From an uncultured Variovorax sp. (lineage in GTDB: Bacteria; Pseudomonadota; Gammaproteobacteria; Burkholderiales; Burkholderiaceae), in contig CAMLCW010000373.1 of assembly GCA_946478645.1 (NCBI GenBank), positions 1 through 5,041 on the forward strand: a stretch of DNA of 5,041 nucleotides, in the 5' to 3' direction. Below, one piece after another: positions 1-5,041 of the stretch. A model generated the notes under the pieces. The model searched no databases, had not been told where the DNA came from, and saw nothing but the letters and a program-made list of their open reading frames with translations. Position numbers and translations under genes: made by a program. The number at the start of each line of letters is the position of its first letter. Position 1 is the first letter of the stretch.

Positions 1-71
1 ATTGCAGGATCGGGCAAGAACCCCGTTCGATTCGTCTACCGCCCGCCGCACGGTCGGCGCGAAACTTCTCT

Positions 72-100
72 GCATGGCCGGCGCAGCCCCTGCGCCATGC
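72..100 (+). other. Hairpin in the leader upstream of the SDR gene
   Basis: Bases 80-85 (GGCGCA) and 91-96 (TGCGCC) form a perfect 6-bp stem around a 5-base loop. GCAT (72-75) pairs with ATGC (97-100), leaving a 4-base bulge (76-79). The alternative pairing GCATGGC (72-78) with GCCATGC (94-100) is also perfect. No T-run follows, so it is not a classical intrinsic terminator. It lies 14 bases before the ribosome binding site of the SDR gene. It could be the end of an upstream transcript, an mRNA leader structure, or chance in GC-rich DNA. The rest of bases 1-127 shows no convincing gene or promoter. Confidence 0.35.
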
Positions 101-114
101 TTCAGACAGACCGC

Positions 115-121
115 AGAGGAG
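115..121 (+). promoter_or_regulatory. Ribosome binding site fixing the SDR start
   Basis: AGAGGAG lies 6 bases before the ATG at 128 and is a near-ideal Shine-Dalgarno sequence. The reading frame stays open upstream, with another in-frame ATG at 74, but that one has no such site. The protein that begins at 128 enters the Rossmann fold directly (first strand at residues 7-11), which also supports this start. Confidence 0.8.
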
Positions 122-127
122 TTTCAC

Positions 128-832
128 ATGAGCGCAATCCAGGAGAAAGTCGTCCTCATCACCGGCGCGAGCGGCGCCATCGGCGAAGCCACTGCGCGGC
201 TGCTGGCGCGCCGCGGCGCCAAGGTGGTGCTCGGCGCCCGCCGCACCGAGCGGCTCGCAGCGTTGGCCCGGCTGATCGCCGACGAAGGCGGCAACGCGAG
301 CTGGCAGCGGCTCGACGTGACGTGGCGCCCCGACGTCGAATCGTTTGCCGAATTCGCGCTCGAGCAGCACGACCGCATCGACGTGTTGGTCAATGCCGCC
401 GGCGTGATGCCGCTCGCGCCGCTGTGGACGCGCAAGGTCGACGAGTGGGAGCTGATGATCGACGTCAACCTGCGCGGCGTTCTGCTCGGCATGGCGGCGG
501 TGCTGCCGACGATGCAGGAACAGGGTGCGGGCCACATCGTCAACGTGGCGCCGGTACCGGCCGAGGGCGTGTCGCCGAACGCGGCCGTCTATTGCGGCAC
601 GCAGTACGCGATCGACGCGGTGTCCGAAGGCCTGCGGCAGGAGCATGCCGGCCGCGTGCGCGTGACGGTGGTGCGCCCCGACGTGGGCACGGCGCGCGGC
701 ATGCCGGCCGGCCGCATCGCGGTGCCCGCCGAGGCGGTGGCGCGCTCGATCGCCGGCGCGATCGAAGGTGTCAGCATCGCCGTGCCGCGACCGTCGTGTC
801 GTGCGCGCCCGGCCGCGCACGCTGCGTTCTGA
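128..832 (+). CDS. SDR-family oxidoreductase-like protein with a degenerate active site
   Basis: The 234-residue protein belongs to the classical short-chain dehydrogenase/reductase family (NAD(P)-binding Rossmann fold, cytoplasmic). It has the nucleotide-binding motif TGASGAIG (residues 12-19), a basic stretch after strand 2 (ARR, 37-39) suggesting NADP preference, DV (63-64), an NAAG motif (89-92) and the structural Asn of the catalytic tetrad (N114 in DVNLRG). Two catalytic residues are missing: the strand-5 Ser position is Pro142 (in NVAPVP), and the YxxxK motif reads YCGTQ, keeping Tyr155 but replacing Lys with Gln159. The usual PG after strand 6 is PD (184-185). The substrate loop that follows looks about 20 residues shorter than usual, and the whole protein is slightly shorter than the normal 245-250 residues. 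No frameshift is visible and the frame is clean, so it appears to be an intact gene for an altered protein. It converges on the GntR gene 19 bases downstream. The family assignment is secure. Oxidoreductase activity is doubtful and the substrate is unknown. Confidence 0.9.
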   Translation: MSAIQEKVVLITGASGAIGEATARLLARRGAKVVLGARRTERLAALARLIADEGGNASWQRLDVTWRPDVESFAEFALEQHDRIDVLVNAAGVMPLAPLWTRKVDEWELMIDVNLRGVLLGMAAVLPTMQEQGAGHIVNVAPVPAEGVSPNAAVYCGTQYAIDAVSEGLRQEHAGRVRVTVVRPDVGTARGMPAGRIAVPAEAVARSIAGAIEGVSIAVPRPSCRARPAAHAAF

Positions 833-877
833 ACCTGCCCGGCCCTGCGATTCAGCCACGCCGTTCGGCGGGCAGGT
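833..877. repeat. Inverted repeat at the convergent gene ends
   Basis: ACCTGCCC (833-840) and GGGCAGGT (870-877) are perfect 8-bp inverted copies separated by 29 bases. Inside, CGCCG (859-863) and CGGCG (866-870) could form a second small stem, which shares base 870 with the outer arm. The repeat covers the 19-base gap between the SDR and GntR stop codons and the last codons of the GntR gene. It could act as a two-way transcription end, but there is no T-run on either strand, so calling it a terminator would be speculative. Confidence 0.3.
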
Positions 878-1583
878 AGATCCGCGCCAATCCTTTGGCG
901 ATGGCATCCACGATCTGCTCCTTGCGCAGCCCGATGTGCTCCTTGAGCACGCACTGCGCCGCTGCCTCGTCGCGCGCGGCCAGCGCCTTGAGGATCTGCT
1001 GGTGCTCCTTCTGCGTGGCGTCGCGCCCCACGTTCTCCATGTCGATCCAGCGAATGAAGCGGATGCGCTCGTTCAGCACACCCAGCATGCGGCGCAGTTC
1101 CTGGTTGCGCGCCATGTCGGCAATGCGCAGATGGAAGCCTTCGTCGAGCTCCACCAGTTGCTCCACCGGCGCATCGGGCGGCGCCTTGCGGCTGCCGGCC
1201 AGGTAGCTGCGGGCCTGGGCGATGTCCTCGTCGGTGGCGCGCAGGATCGCGAGCGACAGGCAGGCGCTTTCGACCGCCACGCGCGCCTCGTACAGATCGA
1301 GCGTCTCCTGCACGTCGAGCGGGCGGCGCACGAAGCCGCGCGTGGCAGGCAGCAGGAAGCCGTCGTTCACCAGCCGGGCCAGCGCCTCGCGCACGGGCGT
1401 GCGGCTCACCCCCAGCCGTTCGGCCAGCTCGATCTCGCTGAGGCGCTCTCCCGGCTTGAGCTGGTAGGAGATCGCCATGTCGCGCAGCGCCTCGAAGACG
1501 CCCGAGCCGCGTTCGCGCCGCAGCTTGGAGATCGGTGCGACGGGGACGGGCGCCACCACCGGGCTGCCGCTTGTCTTGTGCAT
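852..1583 (-). CDS. GntR-family transcription regulator, FCD subfamily
   Basis: The 243-residue cytoplasmic DNA-binding protein has a winged helix-turn-helix at about residues 29-88, with the typical GntR sequence LAERLGVSRTPVREAL (53-68) followed by the wing GFVRRP (83-88). An all-helical FCD effector domain spans about 95-225. The usual FCD metal ligands are recognisable: Asp147 and His151 (in LDEGFH), His194 (in KEHQQI) and His216 (in KEHIGL). Members of this subfamily usually repress nearby catabolic genes and release DNA on binding a small carboxylate. It is divergent from the ThDP enzyme operon with 70 bases between the starts, so it probably controls that operon and itself. Before the helix-turn-helix there is a Pro/Val-rich N-terminal extension of about 25 residues. 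The ATG at 1583 has no Shine-Dalgarno sequence and sits 7 bases after a -10-like TATACT, so a leaderless start is possible. The effector is unknown. Confidence 0.95.
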   Translation of the reverse strand: MHKTSGSPVVAPVPVAPISKLRRERGSGVFEALRDMAISYQLKPGERLSEIELAERLGVSRTPVREALARLVNDGFLLPATRGFVRRPLDVQETLDLYEARVAVESACLSLAILRATDEDIAQARSYLAGSRKAPPDAPVEQLVELDEGFHLRIADMARNQELRRMLGVLNERIRFIRWIDMENVGRDATQKEHQQILKALAARDEAAAQCVLKEHIGLRKEQIVDAIAKGLARIYLPAERRG

Positions 1584-1598
1584 GCTTTTAAGTATACT
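1571..1598 (+). promoter_or_regulatory. Predicted promoter of the ThDP enzyme operon
   Basis: TTGTCT (1571-1576, 4 of 6 matches to the sigma-70 -35) and TATACT (1593-1598, 5 of 6 to the -10) are 16 bases apart. Transcription would begin near 1605, giving a leader of about 50 bases that contains the 1615-1634 inverted repeat. The -35 lies inside the first codons of the divergent GntR gene. The A/T-rich -10 stands out against the GC-rich surroundings. This is a prediction from sequence only. Confidence 0.45.
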
Positions 1599-1605
1599 GA
1601 AATGC
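1584..1605. promoter_or_regulatory. Imperfect 22-bp palindrome, candidate GntR operator
   Basis: The core AGTATACT (1591-1598) is a perfect 8-bp palindrome. Extending outward, 9 of the 11 base pairs of the 22-bp site are symmetric; the mismatches are 1590/1599 and 1586/1603. The GTATAC centre resembles operators described for GntR/FCD regulators, which often have a GT...AC core. It overlaps the -10 elements proposed on both strands, so a protein bound here could block both the regulator gene and the enzyme operon. Binding by the adjacent regulator is inferred. Confidence 0.5.
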
Positions 1606-1614
1606 GTTCTTAAC

Positions 1615-1634
1615 TGGATCCGCTCACGGATCCA
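1615..1634. repeat. Perfect 20-bp inverted repeat with two GGATCC units
   Basis: TGGATCCG (1615-1622) and CGGATCCA (1627-1634) are exact inverted copies around CTCA. Because GGATCC is itself a palindrome, the site is also a direct repeat with 12-bp centre spacing, about one helical turn. It lies just downstream of the predicted start of transcription and 19 bases before the ATG at 1654. It may be an operator (perhaps for a second regulator dimer) or an mRNA hairpin in the leader. The VanR operator of Caulobacter, another GntR-family site, also contains GGATCC, which makes an operator role plausible without proving it. Confidence 0.5.
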
Positions 1635-1641
1635 CCCCGCT

Positions 1642-1645
1642 GGAG
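1642..1645 (+). promoter_or_regulatory. Ribosome binding site of the ThDP enzyme
   Basis: GGAG lies 8 bases before the ATG at 1654. The next in-frame ATG (1663) would be 17 bases away, so 1654 is preferred. The frame is open further upstream, back into the antisense of the GntR gene, but no start there has comparable support. Confidence 0.6.
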
Positions 1646-1653
1646 CTTATCGA

Positions 1654-3348
1654 ATGTCATCCATGAACGGCGCCGACGCGCTGGTGCGCATGCTGCAACT
1701 CAACGGCGTCAAGCACATCTTCGGCTTGTGCGGCGACACCAGCCTGCCCTTCTACGACGCACTGGCGCGGCTCGACCACGGCATGGACCACGTGCTCACG
1801 CGCGACGAGCGCAGCGCCGCCTACATGGCCGACGCCTATGCGCGCGTCACCGGCAAGCCCGGCATCTGCGAAGGCCCGAGCGGCGGCGGCGCGACCTACC
1901 TGCTGCCCGGGCTGGTGGAGGCCAACGAATCGGCCATTCCGGTGCTGGGCATCACCTCCGACGTGTCGGTCGGCGCACGCGGCAAGTTCCCGCTGACCGA
2001 GCTCGACCAACAGGCGCTCTACCAGCCGCTGACCAAGTGGAACACCACCATCGACCGCGTCGACCAGATCCCGCATGCGGTGCGCAGTGCGTTCCGCGCC
2101 ATGGTCACCGGCCGGCCCGGCGCCACGCACATCTGCCTGCCCTACGACGTGCAGAAGCACGAAATCGATCCGGCCGAGGTCTGGGCCCAGCCGGGGCACG
2201 ACCGCTACCCCGCCTACCGCTTCGCGCCCGACCCGGCCGAGGTCGAACGCGCGGCCGACAAGCTCGCGGCGGCGCGCTGCCCGGTCATCGTCTGCGGCGG
2301 CGGCGTGGTCATCTCGGGCGGCCATGCCGAACTGGAGTCGCTGGCCACGCAGCTGAACGCGCCGGTCTGCATCACCATCAGCGGCAGCGGCAGCCTGCCG
2401 AGCAGCCATCCGCTGAATGCAGGCGTGATCGGCACCAACGGCGGTGTCGAGGCCACGCGCGATGTCATCGCCGAGGCCGACCTGGTGCTGTTCGTCGGCG
2501 CACGCGCGGGCTCGACCACCACCGAGCACTGGAAGATGCCGGCGCGCGAGGTCGTGATCCTGCACCTCGACATCGACCCCGGCACCATCGCCACCAACTA
2601 CCGCACCGACGTGGCGCTGGTCGGCGACGCGCGCCTGGGCCTGGCGGCGCTGGCCGCGGCGGTGCGCGACCGCATTGCGCACCGGCCGGCCGATGCCGCC
2701 GACGGCCGCGCCATCGTGGCGCGCAGCCGCGCGCAGAAGCAGGCCTTCTTCGCGGGCCTGGCGAAATCGACCGATCGCCCCATCAAGCCCGAGCGCGTGG
2801 TCGATGCACTGAACCGGCTGCTGCCCGCCAACGCGGTGGTGGTGGCCGACCCCGGCACGCCCTGCCCGTACTTCGCGGCCTACTTCGATGCGCCGCAGGC
2901 CGGGCGCCACTTCATCACCAACCGCGCCCACGGCGCGCTCGGCTTCTCGATGGCCGCGGGCGTCGGCGCGGCCTTCGGCCGGCCCGACGCCGTGGTGGTC
3001 TCGGTCATGGGCGACGGGAGCTTCGGCTTCACCTGCGGCGAGATGGAAACCATCGTGCGGCGCGGCGTGCCGCTGAAGATGATCGTGTTCTCCAACGCGG
3101 TGTTCGGCTGGATCAAGGCGAGCCAGAAGACCGGCTACGACGAGCGCTACTTCTCGGTCGACTTCAACCGCACCGACCATGCGCGCGTGGCCGAAGCCTT
3201 CGGCGTGAAGGCCTGGCGCGTGGAAGACCCGGCCCGGCTCGAAGCGGCGCTCAAGGCGGCGCTGGCGCACGACGGCCCGGCGCTGGTCGACGTGGTCTCG
3301 CAGCCCTTGCAGGACACGGCGGTGCCGGTCAGCCAGTGGATGGGTTGA
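1654..3348 (+). CDS. Thiamine diphosphate-dependent enzyme, acetolactate synthase-like
   Basis: The 564-residue cytoplasmic enzyme has the three-domain layout of the IlvB/benzoylformate decarboxylase superfamily. The N-terminal pyrimidine-binding domain (about 4-170) carries the catalytic Glu52 in RDERSAAYMADAYAR and a Gly-rich turn GPSGGGAT (74-81). The middle domain spans about 194-330 (start of fold at PVIVCGGGV, 210-218). The C-terminal diphosphate-binding domain (about 390-545) has the metal/ThDP motif GDGS (453-456) ending at Asn481. Family members use ThDP to cleave or join bonds next to a carbonyl, typically on 2-oxo acids or acyl-CoA. The sequence after Asn481 is AVFGWIKASQK, not the Q-LGMV-QWQ type of true acetolactate synthases, and no small regulatory subunit gene follows, so a biosynthetic IlvB role is unlikely. 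It is the first gene of an operon with a solute-binding protein and a VOC protein, pointing to catabolism. The superfamily is certain; the reaction and substrate are not known. Confidence 0.93.
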   Translation: MSSMNGADALVRMLQLNGVKHIFGLCGDTSLPFYDALARLDHGMDHVLTRDERSAAYMADAYARVTGKPGICEGPSGGGATYLLPGLVEANESAIPVLGITSDVSVGARGKFPLTELDQQALYQPLTKWNTTIDRVDQIPHAVRSAFRAMVTGRPGATHICLPYDVQKHEIDPAEVWAQPGHDRYPAYRFAPDPAEVERAADKLAAARCPVIVCGGGVVISGGHAELESLATQLNAPVCITISGSGSLPSSHPLNAGVIGTNGGVEATRDVIAEADLVLFVGARAGSTTTEHWKMPAREVVILHLDIDPGTIATNYRTDVALVGDARLGLAALAAAVRDRIAHRPADAADGRAIVARSRAQKQAFFAGLAKSTDRPIKPERVVDALNRLLPANAVVVADPGTPCPYFAAYFDAPQAGRHFITNRAHGALGFSMAAGVGAAFGRPDAVVVSVMGDGSFGFTCGEMETIVRRGVPLKMIVFSNAVFGWIKASQKTGYDERYFSVDFNRTDHARVAEAFGVKAWRVEDPARLEAALKAALAHDGPALVDVVSQPLQDTAVPVSQWMG

Positions 3349-3413
3349 GCAAGAATCGAAGAAAGAAAAGCGAAACGCCGAACGGAAGAAGTCACTCACA
3401 TCGAAAGGCCAAC

Positions 3414-4391
3414 ATGATGCAGATCCCAACCCATCGCCGCCGCACCCTGCTGGCCGCGGCCGCCCTGAGCCTGGCGGGCGCCGCCGCGGCGCAGTCGTCC
3501 GACGCGCCGCTGCACATGGTCGTCACCTTTCCGCCCGGCGGCAGCACCGACATCGCGGCGCGCATCATGCAGCCCGAACTCGAAAAGCGTCTGGGCCGGC
3601 CCGTGGTGGTCGAGAACAGGCCCGGTGCGGCCAGCCAACTGGCCACCAGCCATGTGGCCAAGTCGGCGCCCAACGGCAACACCGTGCTGGTGGCCTTCGA
3701 CACGCATGCGATCAACCCGATCGCCAAGTCGCGCCTGCCCTACGACACCTTCAAGGACTTCGCTGGCGTCACGCTGGCGGTGCGCTTCCCGCTGGTGATC
3801 GGCGCCTCGGCCTCGGTGCCGGCCAAGGACCTGCGCGGCTTCATCGCCGCGGCGAAAAAAGAACCTTCGCGCTTCAGCTACGCATCGACCGGCGTCGGCT
3901 CGATGAACCACCTGGTGATGGAAGACATCAAGCGCCGCGCCGGCATCTACGTGCTGCACGTGCCCTATGGCGGCGGCGGGCCGGCCGTGCAGGCCGTGGT
4001 GGGCGACGTCTCGCAGCTCACGCTGCTGAGCTACGCCGCGCTCAAGGGCCAGATCGCCGCGGGCAAGATCAAGCCGCTGGCCGTCACCGGCACCCAGCGC
4101 CTGCCCGACCTTCCCGACGTGCCCACGGTGGCCGAGTCGGGCTTTCCGGGCTTCCAGGCCTATTCGTGGATCGGCATCTTCGCGCCCGCGGCCACGCCGG
4201 CCGACAAGCTGGCCCCGCTCACAGAAGGCTTCCGCGCCGCGCTGCAGGCGCCCGAGGTGAAAAGGCGGCTCACGGACGCGGGCTTCGAGGTCATGGCCAC
4301 CGACGGACCGGGCGTCGACCGGCATACCCGCGCGGAGTTCGAGCGCTGGACCGCCTTCGTGCGCGAGACCAAGCTGAAGCTGGAGGAATGA
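3414..4391 (+). CDS. Bug/TctC-family periplasmic solute-binding protein
   Basis: The 325-residue protein is the extracytoplasmic binding component typical of tripartite tricarboxylate transporters, a family greatly expanded in Bordetella, Variovorax and relatives. It begins with a signal peptide: basic HRRR (7-10), a hydrophobic core (12-25), and a likely cut after Ala26 in AAA-QSS. Family marks are FPPGGSTDIAAR (39-50), VVVENRPGAAS (about 64-74), YASTGVGS (about 156-163), VPYGGGGPA (183-191) and a C-terminal PTVAESGFPGF block. The length fits the family. The usual VPYKGG is VPYGGGGP, a small change in a ligand-side loop. The start at 3414 follows AAAGG (3404-3408) by 5 bases; ATG 3417 is the alternative. 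It lies 65 bases after the ThDP enzyme, across a purine-rich gap with no terminator visible, and 2 bases before the VOC gene, so co-transcription is likely. No TctA/TctB genes are in view, so it may use a transporter encoded elsewhere. Bug ligands are commonly carboxylates or small aromatics; this one is unknown. Confidence 0.95.
   Translation: MMQIPTHRRRTLLAAAALSLAGAAAAQSSDAPLHMVVTFPPGGSTDIAARIMQPELEKRLGRPVVVENRPGAASQLATSHVAKSAPNGNTVLVAFDTHAINPIAKSRLPYDTFKDFAGVTLAVRFPLVIGASASVPAKDLRGFIAAAKKEPSRFSYASTGVGSMNHLVMEDIKRRAGIYVLHVPYGGGGPAVQAVVGDVSQLTLLSYAALKGQIAAGKIKPLAVTGTQRLPDLPDVPTVAESGFPGFQAYSWIGIFAPAATPADKLAPLTEGFRAALQAPEVKRRLTDAGFEVMATDGPGVDRHTRAEFERWTAFVRETKLKLEE
4382..4387 (+). promoter_or_regulatory. 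Ribosome binding site deciding the VOC gene start
   Basis: GGAGGA, at the end of the Bug coding sequence, lies 6 bases before the ATG at 4394. An in-frame ATG at 4388 overlaps the Bug stop (ATGA) but directly abuts this site, which is too close, and ATG 4400 is 12 bases away. Start 4394 therefore fits best. The arrangement suggests translational coupling with the Bug gene. Confidence 0.65.
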
Positions 4392-4393
4392 CG

Positions 4394-5041
4394 ATGCCCA
4401 TGGCGCTGGACCATGTGGTGATCGCCGTCGCATCGCTCGACGAGGCGGTGGCCGACTACCGGCGCGCCGGCTTCAACGTCATCGCCGGCGGCAGGCACCC
4501 GGGGCGCAACACCGCGAATGCGCTCGCGGTGTTCGACGACGGCAGCTACCTCGAGCTGATCGCCTACTCGGCGCCCTCGCCCGAGGAACGCTGGTGGCGC
4601 GTGCTCGATGCGGCCGGTGAAGGCCTGGTCGACTTCGCGTTGTGGCCCGACGACATCGACGCCGCCGTGGCCGCCGCGCGCGAACGCGGACTGTCCGAAC
4701 TGACCGCCGTGCCCGGCGCCCGGCAGCGGCCCGACGGCGTGCAGATCGCGTGGAGCTCGGCGCGGCAAACCAGGCACGACCTGCCCTTTCTCTGCGCCGA
4801 CATCACGCCGCGGGCGCTGCGCGTGCCCGAAGGCGAGGTGCGCCGCCATGCCAACGGTGCGCGCGGCATTGCCGAAGTGCAGATCGCGGTGCACGACGTC
4901 GCGGCCAGCCTCGCGCGCTACCGCATGCTGCTCGGCCCCGATGCGGTGGCCGACGACGGCCGCGTACGCCTGCACGGTTTCGACGCCGTGCTGCATGCCG
5001 AGCCCGGTCGCCCGCGCGGCGAGGGGCCGAGCGCCATCGTG
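4394..5041 (+). CDS. VOC-family glyoxalase-like protein, incomplete at the window edge
   Basis: The frame is open for 216 codons to the end of the window without a stop, so the C-terminus is missing. The start MPMALDHVVIAVASLDEAV is the opening strand-helix of a vicinal-oxygen-chelate module. His7 and Glu54 (in SYLELIAY) are in the positions of metal ligands, and the GGRHPGR-T-NAL stretch (32-44) is typical of the glyoxalase-like group (Pfam Glyoxalase_3 type). A second module begins at about residue 159 with IAEVQIAVHDVAASLARYRMLLG-like sequence, so the protein is a tandem-module VOC member. The superfamily includes lyases, isomerases (epimerases) and ring-cleaving dioxygenases, so the reaction cannot be named. 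It is the third gene of the operon, with 2 bases after the Bug stop, and is probably cytoplasmic. Processing of a product of the ThDP enzyme is a guess from context. Confidence 0.88.
   Translation, partial: MPMALDHVVIAVASLDEAVADYRRAGFNVIAGGRHPGRNTANALAVFDDGSYLELIAYSAPSPEERWWRVLDAAGEGLVDFALWPDDIDAAVAAARERGLSELTAVPGARQRPDGVQIAWSSARQTRHDLPFLCADITPRALRVPEGEVRRHANGARGIAEVQIAVHDVAASLARYRMLLGPDAVADDGRVRLHGFDAVLHAEPGRPRGEGPSAIV

Noticed and set aside
74..127. An earlier in-frame ATG (74) extending the SDR protein by 18 residues
   Set aside because: It has no ribosome binding site and lies inside the leader hairpin; the added residues do not belong to the SDR fold, and the ATG at 128 has an excellent site.
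768..1613. A plus-strand frame of 281 codons opposite the GntR gene
   Set aside because: The GntR frame has a full helix-turn-helix and FCD domain; the opposite frame shows no domain.
1728..3413. A long plus-strand frame leading into the Bug gene, suggesting a giant fusion protein
   Set aside because: The upstream part is an Arg/Pro-rich out-of-frame reading of the ThDP gene. The true Bug protein begins at 3414 with a ribosome binding site and a signal peptide.
3349..3413. A terminator or promoter in the purine-rich gap between the ThDP and Bug genes
   Set aside because: No stem-loop with T-run and no convincing -35/-10 pair is visible; only a ribosome binding site is supported.
1657..3429. 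A 590-codon open frame on the minus strand opposite the ThDP enzyme
   Set aside because: It mirrors the third-position G/C bias of the real gene, is rich in Arg, His, Gly and Val with no recognisable domain, and lies opposite a gene with intact catalytic motifs.
3855..3861. AAAAAAG as a ribosomal frameshift site in the Bug gene
   Set aside because: It reads as Lys-Lys-Glu in frame within a conserved stretch, has no following stem or useful alternative frame, and is in the wrong phase for a classical -1 site.
3396..4996. Two minus-strand open frames opposite the Bug and VOC genes
   Set aside because: Low-complexity Arg/Gly/His/Val composition typical of antisense shadows in GC-rich DNA; no motif or ribosome binding site.

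Overview
The window is a GC-rich bacterial chromosome segment, by eye about 70% G+C. Strong third-position G/C bias and a Bug-type periplasmic binding protein point to a betaproteobacterium of the order Burkholderiales (Variovorax, Bordetella/Achromobacter or Burkholderia type). The genus is inferred, not shown. There are no RNA genes, insertion sequences, CRISPR arrays or phage genes.

Layout: (1) Bases 1-127 are a leader with a hairpin and a good ribosome binding site. (2) Bases 128-832 (+) encode a short-chain dehydrogenase/reductase (SDR)-fold protein whose catalytic Ser and Lys are replaced by Pro and Gln. (3) Bases 852-1583 (-) encode a GntR/FCD transcription regulator, convergent with the SDR gene. 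(4) Bases 1584-1653 are a 70-base divergent control region with two palindromes and a promoter-like sequence. (5) From 1654 rightward there is a compact three-gene operon: a ThDP-dependent enzyme of the acetolactate synthase/benzoylformate decarboxylase superfamily (1654-3348), a Bug/TctC periplasmic solute-binding protein (3414-4391), and a glyoxalase-like VOC protein (4394 to the window edge, incomplete).

How the parts may work together: the divergent GntR/FCD regulator, the two palindromes at the promoter and the binding protein-enzyme order look like a substrate-inducible catabolic module. The Bug protein would capture a small, probably carboxylated, compound in the periplasm. The ThDP enzyme would decarboxylate or ligate a 2-oxo acid or acyl-CoA derived from it, and the VOC protein may act on a product. 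The substrate cannot be read from the sequence, and no TctA/TctB membrane genes are in view. The SDR gene is probably a separate unit.

The points most worth a second look are the degenerate SDR active site, the two-palindrome divergent control region (one palindrome over the -10, one just downstream), and the uncharacterised ThDP enzyme-Bug-VOC operon. No clearly new type of system is evident.
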